Below, in pieces: positions 40,098 to 51,780 of a DNA stretch of 64,000 bases. The notes below the pieces were generated by a model that saw nothing but the letters and a program-made list of their open reading frames with translations, was not told the DNA's origin and did not search any database. Within the stretch, counting starts at the first letter, position 1, and each line of letters opens with the position of its first letter. This stretch comes from Viscum album (Eukaryota; Streptophyta; Magnoliopsida; Santalales; Viscaceae): the NCBI GenBank assembly GCA_963277665.1, contig OY728152.1, positions 1,184,586,357-1,184,650,356 of the forward strand. Reading direction: 5' to 3'. A program made the translations under genes and the position numbers.

Positions 40098-41874
40098 GTA
40101 ATGTTTTCACCACCCTTTTTCAAATTCATTTCTTCTTCCACTTCTTCTTTATTTATTATTACCATTATTAAATAATAACACCAGTATATTATATATACTA
40201 TGATGTTATTATATATATGGTACAACCATATTCAGTATTCTATCCACCCTTTGAATAAATGTCACCATACGTGCGTCTATACGGCTTACCGTCTCCACGT
40301 CGTGGTGTAATTGTTACTCAATATATTATTATTTGGATGGGTATAATAATGATGTGTAAATCATGTAAATAATAAATATAACATGATAATGATTCTGTAT
40401 ATATGATATACTATCCAATTATATATTATTTTAATATCAAAAGAATGATATTTTCGCTCGTGCGTACGTACGGACTACCGTCTCCACGAACTCGATGAGA
40501 TTCATTCTCCATCGTATCCATTCAAGTATAATTATTATTTTATTATTTAAAAATAATGTTTAAGTACTTTATATCATTATGGATACAAATAAGATACAAC
40601 CTATCCATGACAAACATGGCTTACGTAACAAAACATATAAAAGAAAACGAGTAAGTTAATAGCCGAAACGACGATAATACTAAGATATTATTAACAAATC
40701 AATTTTAAAAGATCATATATTATATCATATTAATATATATGATTCTTGTATAATTTAATAAAAATTATTTCACCATTATAAAGGAGGTTTACCTACCCTT
40801 AACCAAGTAAATGCACAAGGTAAGGGTTTATTTCGCAATCTCTTCATATCCGAGGTTGTTTATACCTAATAATATACTGGGATTTCATTATCATACATAT
40901 CCATGTTTCTTAAAAATGTATTTCAAAACATTTTTACTATTTAAAATAATATGGGTTAAAGTCATTTATACCCTTGTTTTACTTTTTATAAGAGTTTTAT
41001 AAAGAAATATTTCTGTCATTTTCCAAACAAGGTGCTTTTTAACCTTTTCGACAGAATTAAGGTAAGAATATTTTTTTTTACTTATACGGCGGGTGCGGTT
41101 ATTTTCCGCCATTATAAAATCATCAAAGCTTCCTTTACAATCTTATAAGAATATTTTTATAGAAAATGTTTTATTTTATAAATATATGACTCTTAAATGA
41201 TTTCAAAATAGAAAGATATATTTCTCTAAAAAGAGTTTTGATTTCATCTATGTCAACATACGTTGAGGGATTACGCTTGTTTGAATTTGATTTATTATGA
41301 TACAAAACTTTTATATTGTATTGAATGTTTTGTGATATGTTTGACTATGGATGTGCTATTTTTATACTGTTCATAGTTAATGGTGAAGGTATTGAAATTT
41401 CGTATGCTTGTTTTATTACGAATGATTATTTTATGTTTAAACCTTTTCATATGGGAATGCATTGGACTTAATATGTGACGGGTGGAGCCCGTTATAGCTC
41501 TTCGATGCATCGGTAGGTCTCATGAGACAAACAAGTGTCTATGCACAAGGCCTTGACAAAATCTTATTTTTAGTCTTGGCACGAGGCCTTGGCTATGTGG
41601 TTATGATAGTATGGAATTAAGAATTCCATCATTATGAAAGTGGATATTGTTTTTGCATGAGATTATTCGATTAGTAGAATATCCATCTGAATATGTAAAT
41701 GGAATTATTTCATTTTATTTTTTCCATACTACGTTAAAGTTCAAGTTTAAAAGGCTGTTGTTTTAAGTTATACATTGCCTTAAATGTTTATTCTTATTTT
41801 TGAAATTTTCCTCTATATTGTTATCGTTACTGGGCATTTGAGATCACCCATTTTTTATGTTTTATTTTTCCTAG
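40098..41874 (+). other. candidate 5'-leader intron inside the LTR
   Basis: Donor: GAAGAAGAG/GTAATG (GT at 40098). Acceptor: TTTTATTTTTCCTAG/GATGTGAAG (AG ends 41874), preceded by a long T-rich tract. The donor is kept in the 5' LTR of element A (near 231-239) and the acceptor layout in all LTRs. Removing 1777 bp would shorten a leader of over 2.6 kb before gag. This is a prediction from splice-site appearance only. Confidence 0.3.
40261..40510 (+). repeat. two ~189-bp-spaced conserved motif blocks in the LTR
   Basis: Block 1 has TTACCGTCTCCACG at 40286-40299 followed by TCGTGGTGTAATT. Block 2 has CTACCGTCTCCACG at 40475-40488 preceded by GTGCGTACGTACGGA. The same pair, 189 bp apart, is at 49216/49405 and 9066/9255, and near 425/610. 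Blocks of this type also occur free at 19.5 kb (minus strand) and in the ancient LTR at 29.3-29.7 kb. ACGTACGT and CCACG-T-CGTGG are palindromic. Confidence 0.75.
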
Positions 41875-42118
41875 GATGTGAAGAAGTAATTTATGAATGA
41901 CTTTTAGGGATAGTATGTGGGGATATGAGTGTGGAATATGGAGACTATATTGTTGTAGTTTTCATTTTTATGATGTAATGTAAAACTTTATGAATATAAC
42001 TAGTGTTTCTTAGGCTACTAAACCAATCGGTCTTTCGAGATTTGATATTTATTGTGATCATGCCACTGTTATGTAATAATTCACCGACTCTAGGTCATGG
42101 GGGTTGGGGTGTTACAGT

Positions 42119-42130
42119 TGGAATCAGAGG
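42119..42130 (+). promoter_or_regulatory. primer binding site of element B, Met-tRNA type
   Basis: TGGAATCAGAGG begins at 42119 or 42120, just after the LTR end. It is the Met-tRNA PBS (TGGTATCAGAG in element A) with one T-to-A change. Confidence 0.85.
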
Positions 42131-42617
42131 AAGTTTAGTACAATCCTTGAAATCTAGATTTAGATAAACTCTGATTAGAGCACATAGATTTAAGATGGAC
42201 ATTGAGGATTAGTATAGAAGAACTTTATAGAATTTTGGTATTGTAGATATTTTGTGAGTTTTCTGAGCAATACAACCCTGTCTGGATACGAGTAGGTAGG
42301 GGCGGCTCTGGCACAGATGTACCTAGGGGTAAAACCCGAAAACACTGCTTTGAGATAGACTCGATCTAGAAATGGTGCACGAAAACGGGCCTTACTGCAC
42401 TCTTGGTTACGACACTCCCGGGGGATATGCTTAGGATAACTCTCATTTTCATTACAAATCATTATGAAGGGTTTATGAGTATATGCTTCCTCAATGAAAA
42501 CATTCTTATGATTATGGATTATATCCATAAATAGTTCAGTTTATGTTATATGTTTTATAAGTATGGGATTATGTATTTTGATTCATAAACTGATCTAGTT
42601 TATGCCATTGTTTAGAA

Positions 42618-43650
42618 ATGGTGCCTAGTGGAAGAAATGGAAACCGTATCAATGTACGCACTCCATGTAGGGATTTCAATCATACTCAAGATAATTATAG
42701 TGGAGTTGGTGATGCAAGTGGTGCTGATCATATAATCACCATACTGGGACAACTTACTCAGGTTATGAATAATAACCTTACCCGTACGGAGCACCCTGAT
42801 CCATAGCATGGCGGATCAATGTTAGACCGCTTCATGAGGCAACAACCACCAACGTTCAATGGGAGTACAAATCCCTTAGTAGCTGAGCAATGGATATTTT
42901 CCCTAGAGAAAATATTTCAGGCTTTGGGGAGTAGTAAAAGGGAAAAAGTTATCATGGCAGTTTACAGCCTCACTGGAGATTCTAATCAATCGTGGTAATT
43001 GATTAAAAATACGAAGGAAGATGATGAAGTATCAAATATGTAATGGAGGGAGTTCAAAGAACTGTTTTTAGAAAAATAATTTCCTCGTGAACATCGAGCA
43101 TATATGGAAAGGCAGTTTCTGAGTCTGAGACAAAAGGGGGAAGAGAATGTCACAATGTATGAGGCTAACTTTACAAAGTTATCAAGGCATGCTGGAGATT
43201 ATATACGTAACCCAAGAAGTATGATTGATCATTTAAATTATGGGTTAAAATCATTTCTCCAATGAGCATTAGTATCACAATCCCTCTCTTCGTACGTGGT
43301 CATTGTCTCATGTGCTATTAAGACTGAAAAGGAATTTTCTAAGTCTTCTGACTTTAAAGAAAAGCAATAGAAGAAGAGATCCGATGATCAATATGGGAAT
43401 GGAAATAAGTGGAAGAAGGGAAATGTTGAATATCCATCCTGTGGTAAATGTTGGAAGAAACACCCCAGTACTTGCTTGAAGGGAACAAGAGTCTGTTACA
43501 TGTGTGGTGAAAAAAGGCCACCAAGCTCGTGATTTCATAGGTAAGAAGGATGCTACCAATGTTCAGTGCTACAATTGTAGGGAAATAGGGCATTATGCAA
43601 ATGGATTTCCTAATCGACAGGGGAACTTACCTCAGAAAATTCCAAGGGAT
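42618..43650 (+). pseudogene. gag of element B, broken
   Basis: Capsid and nucleocapsid protein. The start ATG at 42618 opens MVPSGRNGNR; the central capsid part includes FMRQQPPTFNG and AEQWIFSLEKIF, a typical gypsy Gag (retrotrans_gag) block. In-frame stops are at 42804, 42996, 43041, 43077, 43263 and 43368. One extra A in the A-run near 43508-43516 shifts the frame by +1. Two CCHC knuckles follow, CYMCGEKGHQARDF (crossing the shift) and CYNCREIGHYANGF (about 43570). In both, the final Cys is Phe. Without these changes Gag would assemble particles and bind element RNA. Confidence 0.9.
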
Positions 43651-43659
43651 GAAGGCCAA

Positions 43660-44300
43660 CCTTATGCTATCACTACTACTAAGGTAGAAGCTCTGAAAGA
43701 TGTGGTGGCAGCTAATTTAATGGTTTCCTCAAGTATAGAAAATGCATTATTTGATTCTGGATCATCGCATTGTTTCATATCTTCCCAGTTTTCTAAGAAA
43801 ATTATATATTTCTAATTTGATTTAACAAGGGAGTTGTCAGTTAAAAATACTAAGGGATGTATCATTGCAACAAAGTTTGGTGAGTCACTCCCCATTAGAG
43901 CACATAATTTTTCCTTATCTGCTGATCTCATCGTCATACCTATGATTGAGTTTGATATAATCCTCAGTATGGACTGGATTTTGGACTTTGATGCGAAGAT
44001 TTATTGTAAGAAGAAAGAGGTTACGATTCTTGATGATGATGATAAGGAACACCTTATCTTTAGAGTAGAATCGTCACCGCCTAATTCTTATCTAGATCCA
44101 CCCCCAGTAGCTCAAATAAATTCAATTATTGAGGAGGAAGAAAATGAAATAACTGTGGGTGAGGAAAGGAATGTTCAAATAGAGTATGTACCCATTGTTT
44201 TAGAATATATAGATGTGTTTCCTGACGATTTACCTGGACATCCTCCAGAACGAGAAGTTGAGTTTTCCATTGATTTAATTCCTGGATCAAGGCCTATATC
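43660..44300 (+). pseudogene. aspartic protease of element B, broken by a stop
   Basis: Active site LFDSGSSHCFIS at about 43749-43784 keeps Asp-Ser-Gly. A TAA at 43813 interrupts the domain. The downstream half continues in the same frame from about 43816, with FGESLPIRAH, LIVIPMIEFDIILSMDWI (near 43925-43980) and the linker to RT (YIDVFPDDLPGHPPEREVEFSID cannot be one run here, but its parts lie at 44206-44275). It would cleave the Gag-Pol polyprotein. Family: retropepsin of gypsy type. Confidence 0.9.
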
Positions 44301-45130
44301 GGAGACCCCTTATAGAATGGCCACTATAGAATTAGACTAACTAAAGAAACAACTAGAGGAATTGAGTAATAAAGGATTTATTCGCCTTAGTGTATCTCTA
44401 TGGGGAGCCCCTATTCTTTTTGTTAAAAAGAAAGATGGATCCATGAGGTTATGTATCGACTACCGGGAGATCAATGCTATAACAATAAAGAACAAGTATC
44501 CCCTACCTCGCATTGATGATTTATTTGACCAACTGCATGGAGCTCAATACTTTTCAAAGATTGACCTTCGATCTGGATATCATCAGTTGTGTGTGATGAA
44601 GGAATACATTCCGAAGACAGCATTTCGATCTAGGTACGGGCATTACGAGTTTACTGTAATGCCTTTTGGATTGACTAATGCACCCCATGTATTCATGGAT
44701 CTAATGAATATAGTTTTCAAGGAGTATCTCGATGAATTTGTGGTGGTATTTATTGATGATATCTAGGTATACTCCAAAAGCTACGAAGATCATGAAAATC
44801 ACTTGCGCATTATCCTGAAGACACTGAGAAGGCATCAATTATATGGAATGTTTAGCAAGTGTGAATTCTGGCTTCATGAGATTTCTTTTCATGGCCATAT
44901 TGCCTCTAATGATGGAATCATTGTTGCTCATTCTAAGAACAAGGCAATACAAGAATGGATAGCACCAATGAATATAACTGAGGTACGTAGTTTTATTGGT
45001 TTGGAAGGTTATTATCGACGTTTCATCCTGAATTTTGCCTGATTGGCTAACCCATTAGCGAAGCTCACACGTAAAGCGGTTAAATTTGTTTGGACAAAAG
45101 AATGTGAATAATGATTCGATGAACTGAAGA
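44300..45130 (+). pseudogene. reverse transcriptase of element B, broken by stops
   Basis: Single frame with stops at 44338, 44764, 45040, 45109 and 45112. RT blocks in order: [57 protein letters not shown] (first catalytic Asp), [24 protein letters not shown], then the catalytic box FIDD at 44749-44760, intact and followed at once by a TAG. The thumb region includes GYYRRFI near 45008. It copies element RNA to DNA. All catalytic Asp residues are present, so only the stops disable it. Confidence 0.95.
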
Positions 45131-45545
45131 GAAGATTAGTCAAGGCTCCTATATTGACTCTACCATCGGGGAATGATGGGTTCGTTATTTATAGTGATGC
45201 ATCGAAGAAAGGACATGGTTGTGTCCTTATGGAGAATGATAGGGTTATTGCCAATGCATCACGACAGTTGAGAATTCATGAACAAAACTACCCTACTCAT
45301 GATCTTGAGTTAGCAGTTGTGATCTTTTCTTTGATGATATGGAGGCACTGCCTCTATGGTGAAAAATGTGAGATTTATACTGATCACAAGAGTTTGAAGT
45401 ATATTTTCTCAAAAAAAGAACTCAACATGAGGAAAAGGAGATTGCTTTAATTACTCAAGGATTATGATTGTACGATACAATACCACCCGGGGAAGGCAAA
45501 CAAGGTGGAAGATGCCTTGTGTAGAAAAGACCATGGAGTTTTGAA
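45131..45545 (+). pseudogene. RNase H of element B, broken by a stop
   Basis: Gypsy RNase [16 protein letters not shown] with the first Asp at 45196-45198, then THDLELAVV (Glu), [11 protein letters not shown] (Asp), a TAA at 45448, then YHPGKANKVEDAL, which carries the last Asp. The four catalytic acidic residues are all visible. It removes the RNA strand of the RNA-DNA hybrid. Continuous in frame with RT and integrase. Confidence 0.93.
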
Positions 45546-46890
45546 AAATATGAGAATTGAAAGGGATCTAATTTTCATGGATCTAGTGAAGATGGACATG
45601 GGAATAACCAGGGAAGGTGAAACATCATTTCTCTTTCAATTGGTTGCCAAACCATCTTTACTAGAAATAATTAAGAGTTCTCAGACCGATGATGAAGAAT
45701 TTCAAAATAATATTAAAGCTGTGAATGATGGGAGATTGAGAGACTTTGTGTATGAAGATGGAATTTTGAAATTCGGGAAGAGGATTTATGTTCCCGATAT
45801 ACCTGATCTAAAAAGGGAATTGCTGGACGATGCTCATAGTTTCAATTTCTCTATACACCCTGGGAGCACCAATATGTATAGAGATTTTAAGGAACATTTT
45901 TGGTGGGACAACATGAAGAGGGAGATTGCTGATTTTGTGTCAAGATGTATGGTTTTTCAACAAGTGAAAGCCGGAAGGCAACATCCTGGAGGAGTCATGC
46001 AACCTCTTCCCATACCAGAGTGGAAATGGGACAATATTATGATGGACTTTGTCATGGGGCTACCAAAGACTTCTAGAAGGAACGATGCAATATTGGTTAT
46101 TGGTGATCGTCTTACCAAGTCAGCATATTTGTATGCTATAAGAAAAGATCAACCACTATAAAGTCTAGGAAGACTATATATTAATGAATTTGTGAGACTT
46201 CATGGAGTACCCCTATCGATTGTTTCTGATCGTGACCCCTGTTTTACTTCAAGATTCTGGAAGAGTCTTCAGAAATCCCAGGATACTGAACTTCATTTGA
46301 GCATTTCCTACAACCCTCAGACAGACGGACAATCAGAACATACTATTCAAACCTTACAAGACATGTTGAGATCTTTCTCACATGACTTTAAGGGTATGTG
46401 GGATCAATATTTACCTTTGGTAGAATTTTCCTATTACAATATCTTCCATTCCAGTATTCATATGGCACCATATGAAGTGTTATACGGAAAGAGATGTCGC
46501 ACACCAACCTGTTGGGATGACGTTGGTGAAAGAAAACTTGTAGGCCGAGAACTGTTGGTGGAAATGATGGAAAAGGTGAAGGTAATCCAAAATCACATCA
46601 AAGCATCTCAAAGTAGGCAAAAGAGCTATGCCAAAAATCAAAGGAAGGATATGGAATTTCAAGTCGGTGATCATGTTTTTCTGAAGGTAACTCCATGGAA
46701 GGGAGTCATACGTTTTGGTAAGAAAGGTAAATTGAGTCCCAGGTACATCAGACCTTTCGAAATTCTAGAACGAATTGTGGTTGTAGCATACCGATTGGAA
46801 ATGCCACCAAGTCTCTCCAAAGTTCCCGATGGGTTCCACGTATCTCTATTGAGGATATACATGCCTGAACCAATGCATGTACACAGTTAT
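45546..46890 (+). pseudogene. integrase of element B, broken by a stop
   Basis: The HHCC zinc finger shows His (DDAHS), His (IHPG) and Cys (RCMV), but the last Cys is Phe (CMVFQQ; codon 45955-45957). The DDE core shows IMMDFVMGLP (first Asp), IVSDRDPCF (second Asp) and TDGQSEHTIQT (Glu). A TAA at 46159 lies between the first and second Asp. The GPY/F-type end reads LSPRYIRPFEIL near 46733-46768. The integrase inserts the cDNA into the host genome. The piece from 46192 to the end is open for 297 codons. Confidence 0.95.
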
Positions 46891-46899
46891 GAAGAATTA

Positions 46900-47085
46900 G
46901 AACTAGAACCCGATCTATCTTATTGCGAAGAGCATGTCAGAATTCTTGATATGAGAGAACAAGTGCTAAGAAACCGGACGACGCGTCTGGTAAAAGTTTT
47001 GTGGAGAAACCATAAGATGGAAGAGGCAACATGGGAACCAGAGGAACATACGATGAAGAACCACCCGAGTCTTTTCATGCGGTAG
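46900..47085 (+). pseudogene. chromodomain tail of element B integrase
   Basis: After the integrase core the frame carries MREQVLRNRTTRLVKVLWRN and then EEATWEPEE, ending NHPSLF and a TAG at 47083. This WRN..EEATWE..YP.LF-type pattern is the chromodomain tail of plant chromoviruses, thought to steer insertion to heterochromatin. The domain itself is unbroken. Confidence 0.85.
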
Positions 47086-47116
47086 TATTCTAGAAATTTC
47101 AAGGACGAAATTATTT

Positions 47117-47130
47117 GAAGGAGGGTAGAA
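47117..47130 (+). promoter_or_regulatory. polypurine tract of element B
   Basis: GAAGGAGGGTAGAA lies immediately before TGTAACACC of the 3' LTR. Priming site for plus-strand DNA. Confidence 0.88.
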
Positions 47131-50100
47131 TGTAACACCACAAGCTTCTACAGTACGCTTCTCTTTGAATAATGTGATAGCCTGTGTTGTACGCAACACC
47201 GAGTTCTAACACACCACAACCAATCAAACTAGCCATTATGAATAGTAATACCTACTTTATGAAAATATATTTTTTTTTTCAAAATGGACTTCATTTTTGG
47301 TTTCGGAATATCAAAATTATCCTAAGATGAATTTTTGGTATTTTTCTGAGAACTTCCAATTTTTATGAATAGTGAAAAATACTTAAAAACAACTTTTTTA
47401 ATAAAAATAATTTTAGTGATAAATTATATTATTGAGTGGTTTTAAATTATAATTATAATATATTTTTACAATTTTATCCAATAGTTTTCATTAGAATTAA
47501 TTTCACTTTGAAATTGGACCCAAACAATTGTCAATCTTTTGATATATATTGTTTCTTAAAAACACTCTATTTGTTGTGACAGTTGGAATTAATTATAAAA
47601 TTAATTAATGCAACTTATTTGTTTGTAATTTTGTAAAATAGACATCATTTTTGAATTAGGAATATCCATTGTAGCTTAGGGTGAAATTTTGGCATTGTTC
47701 TGAAAAACTTCAATTTTGGATGAATAGTGAAACTACTAAGTGGTAGTTAAAAAACTGAATTTTTCATAAAACATAATTTTACCGCTTCTGTGAATGAAAT
47801 TTCAAAAATCCGAGAGACACTGTTAATATCAAGAAGTATAATGTGGTTCAATGATATTAAAATAATTTTTGGTGAATAGTAACTTTTTACTTTTATTTAC
47901 CACGGTTAAAAGTAAATAGGGTAATTAAGGGTAAAAATGATATTACTATTACCCTAACACATGTACTAATTCTATTTTACAAGTGTATCTCGACCAAAAA
48001 CAACCTTAGGAATAAAATATTATTATTTAGGTCCACTTGGATTAGATTAGGGCATTCATTATTATTTAATTCAAAGAAGAGTTAAAAGAGTTAAAATCAA
48101 AGTTTATTTATTAAAACATTTTTAATATAAGGTTATACATAAGATAAATTCGATTTTAAATATTCATTAGAAATATAAAAATATTTACTACATAATTATA
48201 TTTTATTTATAATTTTTAGACATTAAATAATTCAATTTATTTATGACACAATGATGATGCAGTAATTACCATAATAGTGAAAAATTAAAATAATTGATAT
48301 TATAGATACTCAATTAAATATAATTTGAGACTTTTAATGAATTAAAATATTTTTCTAGGATAACATGACATATTAGGATTGATTAAATTGACATTTTTTG
48401 AAGTAATAATTCTGTTATAAGTTTCAAAAAAATAAACTATTGAATAGTGTCAGTTTGACATAAAAGAGTTTTTAAAACAAATATTATATTATTAATTGAT
48501 ATTAAATTTTTAAAAATATAATGTTCGGCCAAGAGACTTATATCATGATAGGTGAATCATTAATGGACTACTTGGGGGTCTCTTTGACGAATATATTTTG
48601 TTTATTAACTATATAATTTTAAAATACAATGTGACATGGTAAATGTCAAACTAATTAACTAAGAGTTAAAACTAAAAGATAAGGTTAATATAGTAACCCA
48701 AACCTATATAAATTCTATTGGATGAATGGTTTCTGACCTCTAACTACCTTAACCTTTTAATAATCAACTTTGGAGCCATTATAAAGCTAATATGAATTTA
48801 TTATAAATTAATATTTCTAGATTTTCCAAAGGTGCCCCTCACCCCTCTTATAAAAGGGAACTCCTCCTTCTCATTACATCACACCTAGAAAGCCATTTGG
48901 ATCGGCCAAAATCTACCCAAATACTCTCTCAAATTCCCTCACTACAACCTAGAGTGTATATTTTGATCGGAATGCCAACCTATGGAGCCCTTTTGATCAA
49001 ATAAAAAGGAAGATCCCGAAGAATAGATAATGTTTTCACCACCCTTTTTCAATTTCATTTCTTCTTCCACTTCTTCTTTCTTTGTTATTTCCATTATAAA
49101 ATAATAACTCCAGTGTCTTTTATATACTGTGATGTTATTATAAATTTGGTATAACCATATTCAGTATTCTATCCACCCTTTGAATAACATGTCACCGTAT
49201 GTGCATACGTACGACTTACCGTCTCCACGTCGTGGTGTAATTGTTATTAAAAATATTATTATTTGGATGGGTATAATAATCATGTGTAACACATGTAAAT
49301 AATAAATATAAAATGATAATTATTCTGTATATATGATATACTATCCAATTATATATTATTTTAATATCAAAAGAATGATATTTTCGCTCGTTCGTACGTA
49401 CGGACTACCGTCTCCACGAACGCGATGAGATTCATTCTCCATCGTATCCTTTCAAGAATAATTATCATTTGATGATTTAAAAATAATGTTTAAGGACTTG
49501 ATAAGTTTCTGGATATGAAAAAGGTACAACCTAACCATGTAAAACATTTCTTACATAACAAAACATATAAAATAAAATGAGTAAGTTAACACCCGAAATG
49601 ACGATAATACTAAGATATTAATAACAAAGCAATGTTAAATGATCATATATGATATCATATTAATATATATGATTATTGAATTATTAAATAAATATTATTT
49701 TACCATTATACAGGAGGTTAACCTACCCTCAACCATGGAAAAGTATAATGTAAGGGTTTATTTCACAATCTCTTCATATATGAGGTTGTTTATAAGTAAT
49801 AATCTACTGGGATTTCTTTATCATCCACATCCATGTTTCTTAAAAATGTATTTCAAAACATTTTTACTATTTAAAAGAATATGGGTTAAAGTCATTTATA
49901 CCCTTGTTTGACATTTTAAAAGAGTTTTATAAAGAAATCTTTCCGTCGTTTTCCAAACAAGGTGCCTTTTAACCTTTTCGACACAATTAAGGTAAAAATA
50001 TATTTTTTTAACTTATAAGGAGGGTGTAGTTATTTTTTCCATTATAAAATCATCGAATCATACCTTACAAGAATATAAGAATATTTTCCAAGAAAATGTT

Positions 50101-50717
50101 TTATTTCATAAATATATGACTCTTAAATGATTTCAAAGTAGAAAGAGATATTTCTCTAAAAAGATTTTTGATTTCATCTATGTCAACATCCTTTGATGGA
50201 TTTTATGCTTATATGAAGTTGATTTATTATGATACAAAACTTATATATTGTATTGAAGGTTTTTTGATATGTTTGACTGTGGATGTGCTATTTTTATACC
50301 GTTCATAGTTTATGGTGAAAGTATTGACATTTCATATGCTAGTTTTAATACGAATGTTTATGTTATGTTTAATCCTTTTCATATGGGAATGCATTGGACT
50401 TAATATGTGACGGGTGGAGCCCGCTATAGCTCCTCGATGCATCGGTAGGTCTCATGAGACAAACTAGTTTCTTGGCATAAGGCCTTGACAAAATATTATT
50501 TTTAGTCTTGGAACGAGGCCTTGGCTATGTGGTTATGATAGTCTGGAATTATGCATTCCATCATTATGAAAGTGGTTATTGATATTGCATGTGATTATTC
50601 GATTAGTAGAATATCCACTTGAATAAGTAAATGGAATTATTTCATTTTATTTTTTCCATACTATGTTGAAGTTCAAGTTTAAAAGGATTTTGTTTTAAGT
50701 TATACATTACCTTAAAT
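47131..50717 (+). repeat. 3' LTR of element B, truncated at its 3' end
   Basis: Aligns with 38194-41785 throughout, then homology stops after ..CATTACCTTAAAT at about 50717. The last 331 bp of the LTR (41786-42116 in the 5' copy) are missing, including the splice-acceptor-like tract and the TGTTACA end. TATA box at 48849-48856; motif pair at 49216 and 49405. Unrelated AT-rich DNA follows, so no target-site duplicate can be checked. Confidence 0.93.
48849..48856 (+). promoter_or_regulatory. LTR TATA box (element B, 3' LTR)
   Basis: TATAAAAG after ACCCCTCT and before GGAACTCCTCC. The best preserved copy of the family promoter in this window. Confidence 0.65.
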
Positions 50718-51780
50718 TCATGTTATAAATACCATGTTCACCCATTAACCACATATGTTATTAATCATTTTATTTATAATTATTTTATTATCTCAAATTA
50801 ATAAATATGTTAATTTTTTCATATTTAGTCCCTTCATTTATTTTCATTATTTTAAGAAAGAAAAAATTAAATGATCAATGTGTGAATCCAAAACATTTCC
50901 CAACACCGAAATTAAGAACCCCCCACATCTTCAATAATATTTTACATATCCCATTTAATATGAGTTACTTAATCCAACAATTTAAAATTAAAATATCTAG
51001 AAAAATTATAAACATAGGGTATTAATGGTTACAAATAGATACAAATATAGTTCATCCGAATAAGGTTATTCATGGTATGTGGGCGATGAACAAGGAATAA
51101 TTTTTATGGTGGTCTCAAGGATAATATATTATCATCAAACATGAAAATATAAATTTACATGTGTTTTTTCAATGTTAATAGCTTGGGAAAGATTCAAAGA
51201 ATATTTATATATCTAGAATAACCAAAGGCCACATAAGAAATACTCTCAATATATAAATAAAAAATATTTATTCATGAAATCATATCATGAATATAACATA
51301 TGTATTTAGACTAGATCTCGTGGAATGACTAATAATATCAAATCAATTCAAATTAATTTTTAAAATTCAAATCCAGAAAAATGATAGGAATATTTAACAT
51401 TCAAAAATAAAATAATTTCCTCAAATTTTTACTCCTCATTATAAAATCATTTCATCAATCTAATAATTTTTTCTCTATTTATCTCATTAAATCTTACTAT
51501 CATGAATATAAAAAATGTGGCTTCATAGGGTTCCAAATAAACTCATGAAAAATAGATAAGTTATATAAAGCGATAAATTATTTAATTGGTTTCAATTTCA
51601 AATTTAATATAACTTTATAACATTCCCAAACAATAGGGTGTGTAGAATTTAAACATTATAACTAAACACACTTTTCTCATTAAAAATTAGTACACTTTTC
51701 CCCTTTTTCTTTTTGGAGTTTTCCTTGTGACATCCATCAATTTTGGAGTTATAAAATTAAAAGAACTCAAAATTTCTTAA
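50718..51780. other. AT-rich sequence without genes
   Basis: Right flank of element B. The 72-codon frame at 50807-51025 shows no family features. Confidence 0.55.

Larger units (their letters stand above)
38194..42116 (+). repeat. 5' LTR of element B, complete, 3923 bp
   Basis: Starts TGTAACA and ends TGTTACA: perfect 7-bp terminal inverted repeats with TG..CA ends. This is a long LTR even for plant gypsy elements. It contains a TATA-like box (39920), the paired GC-rich motifs (40286 and 40475), a splice-donor-like site (40098) and an acceptor-like site (41874). The CG-bearing motif blocks stand out in otherwise AT-rich sequence. Confidence 0.95.
38194..50717 (+). mobile_element. Tekay-like Ty3/gypsy retrotransposon B, nearly complete
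   Basis: About 12.5 kb: 5' LTR, PBS, gag, protease, RT, RNase H, integrase, chromodomain, PPT and a 3' LTR missing its last 331 bp. The order PR-RT-RH-INT and the C-terminal chromodomain make it a chromovirus; the very long LTRs and Met-tRNA PBS fit Tekay/Del. Pol is a single frame from about 43504 to 47085 broken by eight stops. Gag has six stops and one +1 frameshift. The LTRs differ at roughly one base in ten over the first 110 positions by eye, so insertion is old. It is non-autonomous now, though a related active copy could in principle have mobilised it. Confidence 0.95.

Noticed and set aside
46480..47199. Several 60-77-codon minus-strand frames
   Set aside because: Shadows of the element B integrase and chromodomain frame.
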